NCBI GenBank assembly: GCA_964629875.1
Contig: CAZVRK010000008.1
Span: forward strand, 1 to 64,000
Direction: 5' to 3'
From: UBA3495 sp964629875
GTDB lineage: Bacteria > Chloroflexota > Dehalococcoidia > Lucifugimonadales > UBA3495
Length of the DNA: 64,000 bases
The notes beneath the pieces were generated by a model. That model ran no database searches. It was not told the origin of the DNA and saw only the letters and a program-made list of their open reading frames with translations. The translations under genes and the position numbers were made by a program. Of this stretch, positions 35,611-43,545 are shown in pieces; within the stretch, counting starts at the first letter, position 1, and each line of letters starts with the position of its first letter.

Positions 35611-36157
35611 TGTAGTTATTAACGTCCCCAGACCTGACAATAACAACGTCATCAGTACCGTCAGTCTCTATCAATCTGACCTTCACTTGTTCTTCCAGGC
35701 TAGTCGGTATATTTTTACCCACATAATCTGCTCTGAGAGGCAATTCACGGTGGCCTCTATCAACTAATACTGCTAACTGTATTTCCTTTGCTCTACCGAA
35801 GTCCTGAAGACTATCCATAGATGCCCTTATACTCCTGCCAGTGAATAAAACATCATCTACTAGGACTACTTTCATCCCGCTAATATCTGATGTAAGAGTG
35901 GTAGGCTTGATCGGTGGCGCTATTCTTAGTTTCACGTCATCCCGATACAAACTTATGTCGAGAGATTCCACAGGAACAATTGTCCCTTCAAATTTTTGTA
36001 TATTTTCCGACAACCGCTGAGCGATGGTAACACCTCGTGTGTACAGGCCAACCATTATGAGGCCATCTGTTCCTTTGTTCTTTTCTAATATCTCGTGAGA
36101 GATCCGGGCCAAGGCCCTCCTGACATCCTGATCATTCATTACTTTATGTTGATTCAT
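35603..36157 (-). CDS. pyrR: Bifunctional pyr operon regulator / uracil phosphoribosyltransferase PyrR
   Basis: PyrR binds the leader RNA of pyr transcripts in response to UMP, causing termination, and often has weak UPRTase activity. The PRPP-binding motif VVLVDDVLFTGRSIRASMDS lies near residue 100, and DLQ-like and VDRGHRELPLRADYVGKN near 137 are typical. ATG at 36157 has AGAGGG 9 nt upstream; a TTG two codons earlier is an alternative. The length of 184 aa is normal. It is the first gene of the operon and follows a leader with PyrR-binding loop, antiterminator and terminator, so the system is autoregulated. Confidence 0.95.
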   Translation of the reverse strand: MNQHKVMNDQDVRRALARISHEILEKNKGTDGLIMVGLYTRGVTIAQRLSENIQKFEGTIVPVESLDISLYRDDVKLRIAPPIKPTTLTSDISGMKVVLVDDVLFTGRSIRASMDSLQDFGRAKEIQLAVLVDRGHRELPLRADYVGKNIPTSLEEQVKVRLIETDGTDDVVIVRSGDVNNYNG

Positions 36158-36175
36158 AACCAAATGCCCTCTGAC

Positions 36176-36283
36176 GTAAAAAGGCCTTGCACATAAACTG
36201 GCAAGGCCTTGAACATGTCCAAATATTCTTCAAAGAATGCGAACATCTTGGTCTTAGTACTTTGCCAGTCTCTCTGGACTGCC
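36176..36283 (-). promoter_or_regulatory. PyrR-dependent transcription attenuator
   Basis: On the minus strand the leader contains GGCAGUCCAGAGAGACUGGC (36264-36283), whose core AGUCCAGAGAGACU matches the PyrR-binding loop consensus ARUCCNGNGAGGYU but for one position. Next comes a terminator: AAGGCCTTGC pairs with GCAAGGCCTT (36181-36210) followed by five U (36178-36182). ACUGGCAAAG, the 3' arm of the binding loop, can instead pair with CUUGCCAGU in the 5' arm of the terminator, forming the antiterminator. UMP-bound PyrR would stabilise the loop and promote termination. Confidence 0.88.
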
Positions 36284-36346
36284 TTAAAAGCGTGGCGCCC
36301 CTATTTGCGCCGGACCTATCTATTAAATTGTTCGGCACATATTAAC

Positions 36347-36388
36347 AGAATAATGGGATATATGGAAGTTCATATATCCCATTATTCT
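36347..36388 (-). terminator. Perfect 18-bp hairpin terminator of the VWA gene
   Basis: AGAATAATGGGATATATG (36347-36364) and CATATATCCCATTATTCT (36371-36388) are perfect complements around a 6-nt loop. The right arm begins inside the stop codon of the VWA gene. It separates that gene from the pyr operon. A U-run is absent (GTTAATATG follows), so it may act as a processing or Rho-assisted site. Confidence 0.72.
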
Positions 36389-38417
36389 AAGCTGCTATCC
36401 TTTTACGACGGCTACTTATATAGTCAACTAAAACATATTGACCCAAACTATCTGAGCTACTATAAAATGCCCTTCCACGATTTATCCGAGTCAAATTATC
36501 TATAAAGTTCACTAATTGATAATTGTTCTCCAACATGAAAGTATTGATAATAATACCTTCCTTAGTACATTCCCGAACTTGCTTTAGAGTTTCCAATTCA
36601 GTTCGGTAACTGGGAGGATAATTAAAGTAAGCTTGACCATTCTCTAGGTGAGCTGTAGGCTCTCCATCAGTTATTAATAGTATTTGACGTGTGCTACCCC
36701 TATGCTTTGATAATAGTTTCCGGGCCAACATTAGACCATGATGTAGATTAGTTCCCGAATCCCACATGTTCCAACTCGAAGTTGGCAACTCCTTTTCAGA
36801 GATTTCCTGAGCGTATAAGGAAAACCCCACAATATCCATTGAGTCTCTGGGATACTGCATCTTGATCAGTTCCATTAGTGCAAGTGTAACCTTTTTTGCA
36901 GCTTGAAAATTATTATACAATCCCATTGATCTACTTTGGTCTAACAAAACCACCGTAGACGCTCGAGTGCTATGCTCTTCTCTGTATATTTCAAAATCAT
37001 CTGGAGATATCCTTACAGGTATATCAGTTCCCGATCGCAATATCCCATTTTTCAGGGTAGCCTGCATGTCTATCTGAAGAGGATCTCCAAATTCATAAGG
37101 TTTGGTATCTCCTAGTATTTCCCCTCCAGATCCCCTAATGTCTGTTTCATGGCCGCCTAGACGGTCTTTTTTCAGATTAACAAAAACTTCTTTAAGGGCC
37201 TTCTGTCCTATTTTACGCATTCCTCTAGCTGTAAGTTGTAATTTCTCATCACCATCCAGATACCCGGCATCTTTTAACATCTGGATCATTCGCTCCATCT
37301 CTTGGAAAGATGCCCGAGCATCCTCACCTAACAGGGCTTCTAATTCGTCTACGTCCACATCACTCAAGTCGCCGCTTCGGGAAGCTTCAAGAAGAGCATG
37401 CTCTAACTTATCCAAATCCTGTAATTGTTCCATTAAGTCCATAGCCTGAGTCATGCTCAGAGTGTCATCTCCCAGAAACGGGTACTGCCTAGAAAGATCT
37501 GATGCCGGGGCAATTTGGCCCATAAGGCTCGCTATCTGAGCCATCATATCTTGCATTTCAGGATCAATCACAGCATTTAATGAATCCTCTAGCTCTCTTC
37601 TCGCATCCGGTGACATACTATCCAACATTGACTGCATTTGGCCAAATTGGCGAAATAACATTTCTAACAATTCTTCAAAAGTGTTTGGATAATCAGGGGC
37701 AAACATATCCCCAAATTTATCCATAAACTCTTCAAATCTTGGTTCAATACCCTGAGATTTATCACGAAGCATTTCAATGAGTGATCGAAGCATATCTTTC
37801 ATTTCGTTGATCTGTTCCGGTCCCATCCCGTTCATCTGATTCTTCATCTGACTCGACAGATTATTAGCCATCTGACTCTTTAATTGGTCCACCAATTCCT
37901 GAAATTCCTGACGCGCTTGCGCGTCTACAAACTCGTATTCCATCAACATTTGCACCCTGCCACTGGGTGAACCAGGCAAATTATCAAGAAATTCTGAGTT
38001 CTGCCTTAATCGATTATCTTGCATATCTTTTAATGCAGAGATTTCCTCAGATGTGAGATTCCTAAGCTTAGAATCGTCGTGATATGAGTCCTCTGAACGT
38101 TCTTGAATAGTGGATCGTTCTGTTTCAATGATGTGATCCAACTTTTGTGCAAGATCGTCAATTATAGAATCTAAATTATTCTTCTGGAGTTCTTGACGGC
38201 GGCGGTTTTTGACCTTTTCCAGGAGATCTTTAAGTCCTGAGATTCCTTCCTTCTCAGATGAGTTCACACCGTTGCGGAGCATGTCTCTAAGAGCCGAAGC
38301 AATATCACCTCGTTTCAAGAAATCTTCTGACAGACTATCCATCAAGGTCGACGCGTCAAACTCGAAGATACGCTGTGTTCCATCCCATTTAGCATATCTA
38401 TAGTCTCGATACAACAT
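36387..38417 (-). CDS. VWA domain-containing protein
   Basis: A 676-aa protein. Residues 1-400 are highly charged, Met- and Gln-rich and mostly helical (long runs such as MANNLSSQMKNQMNGMG), probably coiled coil. The C-terminal 200 residues are a von Willebrand factor A domain with the MIDAS motif DQSRSM and a following ITDGEPTAHL. The lower part, YDFSL-like segments and SSSDSLGQYVLVDYISSRRKR, is typical of the VWA proteins that pair with MoxR- or Mg-chelatase-like AAA ATPases. No such ATPase gene lies next to it here. No signal peptide is present. The role is probably assembly or activation of a protein complex. Confidence 0.85.
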   Translation of the reverse strand: MLYRDYRYAKWDGTQRIFEFDASTLMDSLSEDFLKRGDIASALRDMLRNGVNSSEKEGISGLKDLLEKVKNRRRQELQKNNLDSIIDDLAQKLDHIIETERSTIQERSEDSYHDDSKLRNLTSEEISALKDMQDNRLRQNSEFLDNLPGSPSGRVQMLMEYEFVDAQARQEFQELVDQLKSQMANNLSSQMKNQMNGMGPEQINEMKDMLRSLIEMLRDKSQGIEPRFEEFMDKFGDMFAPDYPNTFEELLEMLFRQFGQMQSMLDSMSPDARRELEDSLNAVIDPEMQDMMAQIASLMGQIAPASDLSRQYPFLGDDTLSMTQAMDLMEQLQDLDKLEHALLEASRSGDLSDVDVDELEALLGEDARASFQEMERMIQMLKDAGYLDGDEKLQLTARGMRKIGQKALKEVFVNLKKDRLGGHETDIRGSGGEILGDTKPYEFGDPLQIDMQATLKNGILRSGTDIPVRISPDDFEIYREEHSTRASTVVLLDQSRSMGLYNNFQAAKKVTLALMELIKMQYPRDSMDIVGFSLYAQEISEKELPTSSWNMWDSGTNLHHGLMLARKLLSKHRGSTRQILLITDGEPTAHLENGQAYFNYPPSYRTELETLKQVRECTKEGIIINTFMLENNYQLVNFIDNLTRINRGRAFYSSSDSLGQYVLVDYISSRRKRIAA

Positions 38418-38594
38418 AGTCGTTCTATACTCCTAATAGATTCCCTCTATGTAGATGATAATGGTTATTAACCTATGCCTGCAATAAGTATTTCTGCAAT
38501 GCATATAATACATAAAATCAAGCCAGAACTTGTTGACATCCACAGCATGTCTGCATAGACTCTGGAGAACCTTCGACCCCTTTTATACTTTATT

Positions 38595-39908
38595 ATGAGA
38601 ATAAATTTACGATATTGGATAGCACAGCAGAATAAGATAGCTTGGTCCGGATTCACATTAGGGCTGATAATCATATATATCTTCATTCTTAAATTCGTAG
38701 ATCTGCCTGTGGACATGAGTGATTTTCCAGGAGTAAACCCGATAAGAACGTTGTTGGGAGCTATTGCTACTGGACTAATAACGGCTCAGGCGCTTATCTT
38801 CACGATTACACTGGTCGCAGCTCAACTTAATGCCAGATACTCCCACAGTATGATTGCAAGCGTATTTACGTGGCCAACAGCACTACTAATGAGTCTCTAT
38901 GTATTTAGCAGCATCTATTCCATGATTACCCTGGCAGTCCTAAGCACGAGACCCACTACGTTCACAATAAATTTACCTATTGGTTCACTAAGCGTGCATC
39001 CCGCATCGATTAGCATATGTTTAGCAGCCACATGCTTGATATTACTCATACCTTATCTTTGGTCTTTCAAAAGCATCCTAAATCCGGAATACATGGCCAG
39101 CCACGAATATCACCAACAGCTAAACAAATTACTCAAAACCCGCGGTTTAGGTAACGAAGATACATCAGCCTTATCTGACATAACACTTAGCGCCTTCGGA
39201 TACCGGGACTACAAGACATTTGAATTCGCTTTTCAAAGATTAGCAGACCTAAGCTTAATGGCATGGCAACAATCCATAATCGGAACTGCTGAAACCATTC
39301 ACAGGAATCTGGTTGAAATAACTATAAATAGTATCGACGATCCGAGATGCCCACGCGTTGCCTGCGAAGCACTAGGAGCGATGGGCAAGGAATTAATTAC
39401 GCAATCGTCTGCAGAAGGCGCGAGACAAGTAATAATTGGATTATCAGAGGTAGGCGAAATCTCACTTGAGAAAGGCAATCTTTCACTCACTCGAGAACTA
39501 TGCTCAATAATAAGCAACATTGGGGAGACTGGCGCTAACAATAATCTAGGAGTACTTTGTGAAGAATCTGCCTATTCCTTGGGCCAAATAGGAGGAACGG
39601 CAGCGGTGAATAATGCATCAGATCTAGTTAGACAGGTATCAGCTTGTATTCGTCGAGTCGGATACGCATCACATGTCAACAATCAGATGCTGGGGACGAC
39701 ACAGTCATTAAGTTCGCTTTGGAATATAGGTGCTTCTGTTCCCATTTTACTAGCAGATTCTATTAGAACTGTCAGTAGGGAACTAGAACTTCTTGAACAA
39801 ACCACCAGCATAGATCAATCAGACAAGGCCTATGAGTCCACGCCACGAAGTGATGGCCTAACGGCGTTTAGAAATTATTATATTGATAACATACGTGGAT
39901 CGAGGTAA
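38595..39908 (+). CDS. DUF2254-like membrane protein with helical C-terminal domain
   Basis: A 437-aa protein with four to five hydrophobic helices in residues 15-165. LLGAIATGLITAQALIFTIT followed by LVAAQLNARYSHSMI is the typical core of the DUF2254 membrane family. Residues 200-410 are soluble, alpha-helical and rich in regular repeats (VACEALGAMGKELI, VIIGLSEVGEISLEKG, SAYSLGQIGGTAAV), resembling HEAT- or ARM-like repeats. This suggests a membrane-anchored scaffold or sensor; no enzymatic motif is seen. It begins 178 nt from the divergent VWA gene. DUF2254 has no established function. Confidence 0.65.
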   Translation: MRINLRYWIAQQNKIAWSGFTLGLIIIYIFILKFVDLPVDMSDFPGVNPIRTLLGAIATGLITAQALIFTITLVAAQLNARYSHSMIASVFTWPTALLMSLYVFSSIYSMITLAVLSTRPTTFTINLPIGSLSVHPASISICLAATCLILLIPYLWSFKSILNPEYMASHEYHQQLNKLLKTRGLGNEDTSALSDITLSAFGYRDYKTFEFAFQRLADLSLMAWQQSIIGTAETIHRNLVEITINSIDDPRCPRVACEALGAMGKELITQSSAEGARQVIIGLSEVGEISLEKGNLSLTRELCSIISNIGETGANNNLGVLCEESAYSLGQIGGTAAVNNASDLVRQVSACIRRVGYASHVNNQMLGTTQSLSSLWNIGASVPILLADSIRTVSRELELLEQTTSIDQSDKAYESTPRSDGLTAFRNYYIDNIRGSR

Positions 39909-39934
39909 ACACCCCTGCATAAAGCTCCAAACAA

Positions 39935-40813
39935 TTATGCATCAGGATCATAATTCTCTGAGGCCTCTAACATGTCAGACAACCCAACCATATCAAATGC
40001 CTCAGTAACAGATACCATATTTTCCACCAGATGCTCTGTAGACCCAAACTGCTTGAGTTCACTCATCACATTTGACACTACATTACAGACTGTTAATAAA
40101 GCACTAACAGGATAGATTACTATTTTAAATCCTATATCTTCTAGTTCCGAAATGTTATATAACGGTGATTTTCCGGTCTCAACCAAGTTGTACAGCAAGG
40201 GTACTGGAAACAGTTTTGTTATAGCTTCGGCCTCATTACGACTCCGTAGAGCTTCCACAAATAACACGTCAGCTCCTGCATCAATATACTGCCAACATCT
40301 ATCTACGGTGTCATCCCAACTCGTCACAGCTAGCGCATCAGTCCTTACGATTAATGTGAAATCAGGATCATTCCTAGCGTCCACTGCAGCTTTTATTTTG
40401 GACACCATGTCAGATACACCTATGACCTGTTTGCCATCCAGATGACCGCATCGCTTAGGAAACTCTTGATCTTCTAAGTGTACCGCGGCTACTCCCGATC
40501 GCTCATAATCTCGGATCGTTCTTTGGACATTCAACACACCGCCATACCCAGTGTCCGCATCAGCTATTACTGGGATATCAACAGTAGAACATATGTCTCT
40601 AGCGCTAGAAACCATTTCAGTCGCTGTCGTTAATGCAAGATCTGGGTATCCATATTTAGCTACAGAAGTACCCGCCCCTGTCATATAAACAGCAGGGAAT
40701 CCTGTCTTTTCTATTATCTTCGCAGTAAGACAATCATATGCTCCTGGGGCAGCAATAATACCTGGTTTTCGTAATAAAGTTTTGAACTTATTTCTTTGAC
40801 TCATATTATTCAC
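39935..40813 (-). CDS. Isocitrate lyase / PEP mutase family protein
   Basis: A TIM-barrel lyase of the PEP-mutase/isocitrate-lyase superfamily, 292 aa. The metal-binding DADTGYG is near residue 85; the active-site loop is HLEDQEFPKRCGHLDGKQ near 120, with KRCGH in place of the KKCGH found in methylisocitrate lyases; TDAL follows. It is close to 2-methylisocitrate lyase and oxaloacetate hydrolase-like members, which differ in substrate pocket, so the reaction cannot be named with certainty. The start near MNNMSQRNKFKTLL is normal. It lies 11 nt downstream of fabG on the same strand and may be cotranscribed with the fatty-acid genes. Confidence 0.87.
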   Translation of the reverse strand: MNNMSQRNKFKTLLRKPGIIAAPGAYDCLTAKIIEKTGFPAVYMTGAGTSVAKYGYPDLALTTATEMVSSARDICSTVDIPVIADADTGYGGVLNVQRTIRDYERSGVAAVHLEDQEFPKRCGHLDGKQVIGVSDMVSKIKAAVDARNDPDFTLIVRTDALAVTSWDDTVDRCWQYIDAGADVLFVEALRSRNEAEAITKLFPVPLLYNLVETGKSPLYNISELEDIGFKIVIYPVSALLTVCNVVSNVMSELKQFGSTEHLVENMVSVTEAFDMVGLSDMLEASENYDPDA

Positions 40814-40824
40814 ACAGCGTGGTA

Positions 40825-41583
40825 TTAGGCTATTAAGCCACCGTCTATTGTAAGAACTTGTCCAGTTATATATCCGGCATTGGGAGTACTTAGGAAAGCT
40901 ACTAATTCAGCCACTTCGTCCCCTGATCCAAACCTACCCATTGGGATACGGTTTAAGATTGTGTCTTTGGCGTCATCTGACAATTGTTCAACCATGCCAC
41001 CGTTATCTATAAAACCTGGAGCGACAGCATTCACAGTCACATTTCTTGAAGCAACTTCCCTAGCAACGGCTTTAGTAAATCCTATCAGGCCTGCTTTCGC
41101 CGCTGCGTAATTGGCCTGGCCAGGGTTACCGCCAATGCCAACCACAGAAGAGATATTTATTATTCGACCATTTCTACGTTTAATTAATTGTGGCATTACA
41201 TACTTCGTACACAGGAAAGCGCTCTTAAGGTCAACATCTATAACATTCTCCCAATCCTCAAGACTCATACGCATTAACAATTTATCCCTGGTAATACCCG
41301 CATTATTAATTAATATGTCTATTTGACCCCAATGTTCATTTATTTGAGCAACTACATTCGAGGCCGCGGTTTCCGAGGAAACATCACCCTGGATAATGAT
41401 CGCGTCGCCACCAGCCTCAATAATCGACTGTGATACAGATTCAGCCTCATCTCGACTAGAATTGTAATTGACTCCGACCTTAGCGCCCATAGCTCCCAAT
41501 TTCTTAGCTATCGCAGATCCTATGCCACGAGAACCACCAGTCACTAAAGCTACTTGTTCAGATAGAATTTGCTGCACGAACAC
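40825..41583 (-). CDS. fabG: 3-oxoacyl-ACP reductase FabG
   Basis: NADPH-dependent SDR of 252 aa that reduces 3-oxoacyl-ACP in fatty-acid synthesis. It carries TGGSRGIG near residue 16, NNAGITRDKLLMRMS near 92, NISSVVG near 143, YAAAKAG with catalytic Tyr and Lys near 158, and NAVAPGFI near 185. The RDKLLMRM segment is diagnostic of FabG over other SDRs. It starts with GTG right after the plsX stop, so it is translationally coupled to plsX. Context (plsX, two hot-dog dehydratase halves) supports the fatty-acid synthesis assignment. Confidence 0.94.
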   Translation of the reverse strand: MFVQQILSEQVALVTGGSRGIGSAIAKKLGAMGAKVGVNYNSSRDEAESVSQSIIEAGGDAIIIQGDVSSETAASNVVAQINEHWGQIDILINNAGITRDKLLMRMSLEDWENVIDVDLKSAFLCTKYVMPQLIKRRNGRIINISSVVGIGGNPGQANYAAAKAGLIGFTKAVAREVASRNVTVNAVAPGFIDNGGMVEQLSDDAKDTILNRIPMGRFGSGDEVAELVAFLSTPNAGYITGQVLTIDGGLIA

Positions 41584-42612
41584 TTAACCACTCTCTGCCA
41601 TCAAAGCTGTGACTTCTGCAAGTTCATTCCGCATGCTATCCACTAAATGCAGGTCAAAACAGCGTACTGCCGTATTAATTGCTCCTGATACCCCATCTGC
41701 CTTTGAAGAGCCATGACCCAAAACTACCGGAGCATTAACCCCAAAAAGTGGCCCTCCCATCTTTCTGGGAAGGTTGGTTATCCGCCACAGATCAGAAATA
41801 ATCGATTCAGATTGGGAATTTTCCAACTGTGAAGATAGTCCTTTTTGCAAATACGATCCCAATGCCGCCCCAAGACCTTCAGTAAATTTCATGAGTATAT
41901 TACCAACGAATCCGTCGCAAACAATCACATCAGCTTTGCCAGTAAAGAAGTCCATACCCTCTACATTACCAACAAAATTCATATGACTATCCTCAAATAA
42001 TTTATAACATTCTTGAACTTGTCTATTGCCTTTAGCCTCTTCAGCGCCAACGCTCAACAACCCCACGCGAGGATTTTCAAGGCCAATAAACGTTCTAGAA
42101 AAGGCTGTACCTAAGGCCGCAAAACTCAGCATTAAAGAGGGCCTACAGTCCACGTTGCTACCCATGTCGACCAACATAGTCTTAGGCGCCATACCAAGGA
42201 AAGGTCCACCAATACAAGGTCTTTCTAATCCGTCCATTAGTCCTAGTATCATCACTGAACTAGCCATAGATGCTCCAGTAGAACCCATCGAGACCAACAC
42301 GTCAGCTGCACCGGATTTCAATAGCTTTGTCGCAACTATGATTGAAGCGTCAGGTTTAGATCTCATTGCATGGAGCGGATGCTCATCGTCTCCTATCTTG
42401 TCAACAGAAGGAACAACAGTGACCAAAGAATTATCGTAGTCATATTTAGACAATTCTTCTTCCACAGCTTTTTTATCCCCAACCAATAATACTTCTATAT
42501 CAGCTACTTTTAGAGCCTCTAATGATCCCAATACCGTTTCGGTGGGGGCAAAATCACCACCCATAGCATCAACAACCACCCGAACCCTAGACATTTTGCC
42601 ACTAGTATCCAT
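41584..42612 (-). CDS. plsX: Phosphate acyltransferase PlsX
   Basis: Converts acyl-ACP to acyl-phosphate, the first committed step of bacterial phospholipid synthesis. VDAMGGDFAPTETVLGSLEA near residue 14, FVGNVEGMDFFTGKADVIVC near 215 and DGFVGNILMKFTEG near 235 are diagnostic. The length of 342 aa is normal. AAAGGA lies 7 nt upstream of ATG 42612. It is the central gene of the operon that continues into fabG. The enzyme is peripheral to the membrane and needs PlsY, which is not in this window. Confidence 0.95.
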   Translation of the reverse strand: MDTSGKMSRVRVVVDAMGGDFAPTETVLGSLEALKVADIEVLLVGDKKAVEEELSKYDYDNSLVTVVPSVDKIGDDEHPLHAMRSKPDASIIVATKLLKSGAADVLVSMGSTGASMASSVMILGLMDGLERPCIGGPFLGMAPKTMLVDMGSNVDCRPSLMLSFAALGTAFSRTFIGLENPRVGLLSVGAEEAKGNRQVQECYKLFEDSHMNFVGNVEGMDFFTGKADVIVCDGFVGNILMKFTEGLGAALGSYLQKGLSSQLENSQSESIISDLWRITNLPRKMGGPLFGVNAPVVLGHGSSKADGVSGAINTAVRCFDLHLVDSMRNELAEVTALMAESG

Positions 42613-42632
42613 ACCAATATCCTTTAATTGCT

Positions 42633-43055
42633 CTAGGAGACTGCAATAAGGTCTGTTTGTAACCGTGCAGTCCCTGTGATAACTTCCTGATCGTCACGCT
42701 CATTGATTATACCAACAGAACACTCAATAAACCTGATATTTTTACTTTCGGAAAACTTTTCAACTTTCCCGTACGATCTTAAAACATCGCCTATGTAAGC
42801 TGGCCCTTTAAACCGAGCTTTCAGAGACCCAGATTCTATCCACGCCAACCCGAAGTGAGAGGTCATCATTTCATAAACTAATGATAATGTCAGCATGCCA
42901 TGCGCGATCCTATCTCCAAAGGTCGTCGTAGTAGCAAACTCTTTATCTAAATGAAGCGGGTTATAATCCCGAGATATATCGGCGTAATCGTATATTTGTT
43001 GTTCCGTAATCTTCATTGTTAAGGTAGGTAACAATTCCAACTTAGGCTCCCACAT
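42633..43055 (-). CDS. MaoC-like hot-dog dehydratase
   Basis: A 140-aa hot-dog protein of the MaoC/R-hydratase type. The active-site motif is SRDYNPLHLDKEFA followed by FGDRIAHGMLTLSL, which gives the catalytic Asp and His of enoyl-CoA or enoyl-ACP hydratase 2. It forms a probable heterodimer with the neighbouring 129-aa hot-dog protein, like HadA/HadB of mycobacterial fatty-acid synthesis. It sits upstream of plsX and fabG, so the likely substrate is 3-hydroxyacyl-ACP. The start at 43055 has no strong ribosome-binding site; an ATG 13 codons later is an alternative. Confidence 0.88.
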   Translation of the reverse strand: MWEPKLELLPTLTMKITEQQIYDYADISRDYNPLHLDKEFATTTTFGDRIAHGMLTLSLVYEMMTSHFGLAWIESGSLKARFKGPAYIGDVLRSYGKVEKFSESKNIRFIECSVGIINERDDQEVITGTARLQTDLIAVS

Positions 43056-43064
43056 AACTTATTA

Positions 43065-43454
43065 CTACTTGCCCTCAATCGCAAACGGCTGTAAAACGGT
43101 TGTTTTTCCGGTTTGTACAATCTCTCCATTCAAGTTAGAAACATTGTAGTCTACCGTCGTAAATATTACCGATCCTCTGCGGCGAGATCCCGATACAGTG
43201 GCAGATCCCTCAATCTGTTCACCGAAAGGTACAGATTTAAAAGCGTTAATTTCTTGCAAACTGTGGATTGTTCCACTCGGCAACTCAAGTACATTCAATA
43301 ATGAACCCAAGACTCGCGCCGAGATAAACAGCGGAGGAACTACTTCGACGGACGAATACAATTGATTTTTATCTCCAACAGCCGACAGGTAAGTCATCAC
43401 TATCTCTCGTGTCGTTTCCCATATTCCTAAATGCAGATCTTGTGGTTCTGACAT
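43065..43454 (-). CDS. FAS1/HadA-like MaoC N-terminal dehydratase half
   Basis: A 129-aa hot-dog domain without the DxNPxH catalytic residues, resembling the N-terminal dehydratase half (FAS1_DH/MaoC_N). Recognisable parts are REIVMTYLSAVGDKNQLY near residue 17, which corresponds to the AxGxxxxxY motif, VPPLFISARVLGSLLN near 40, and LQEINAFKSVPFGEQIEG near 66. It precedes the active half by 9 nt and overlaps the same transcript. Together the two proteins probably form the heterodimeric 3-hydroxyacyl dehydratase of this operon. Confidence 0.85.
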   Translation of the reverse strand: MSEPQDLHLGIWETTREIVMTYLSAVGDKNQLYSSVEVVPPLFISARVLGSLLNVLELPSGTIHSLQEINAFKSVPFGEQIEGSATVSGSRRRGSVIFTTVDYNVSNLNGEIVQTGKTTVLQPFAIEGK

Positions 43455-43498
43455 CAGCCTCAGGCATCACTCCCAAAACATTTTACGAAACAACAGTC

Positions 43499-43516
43499 AT
43501 TATAGCGGGCACCCGC
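43499..43516 (-). promoter_or_regulatory. Promoter -10 with palindrome in the spacer, upstream of the dehydratase-plsX-fabG genes
   Basis: On the minus strand TATAAT (43499-43504) is a perfect -10 box, about 45 nt from the first gene. Directly upstream, in the spacer, lies GCGGGTGCCCGC (43505-43516), a GC-rich palindrome in an AT-rich region. The -35 region (TTACTC) is weak. A palindrome in the spacer is a common operator location. Confidence 0.5.
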
Positions 43517-43545
43517 GTATAGGAGTAAGACGTAGTGCGGCATCA

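Noticed and set aside
36154..36246. Leader-peptide frame of 30 codons ending in an ATGA overlap with pyrR
   Set aside because: It runs through the terminator of the attenuator and has no ribosome-binding site; the PyrR-loop arrangement already explains the leader.
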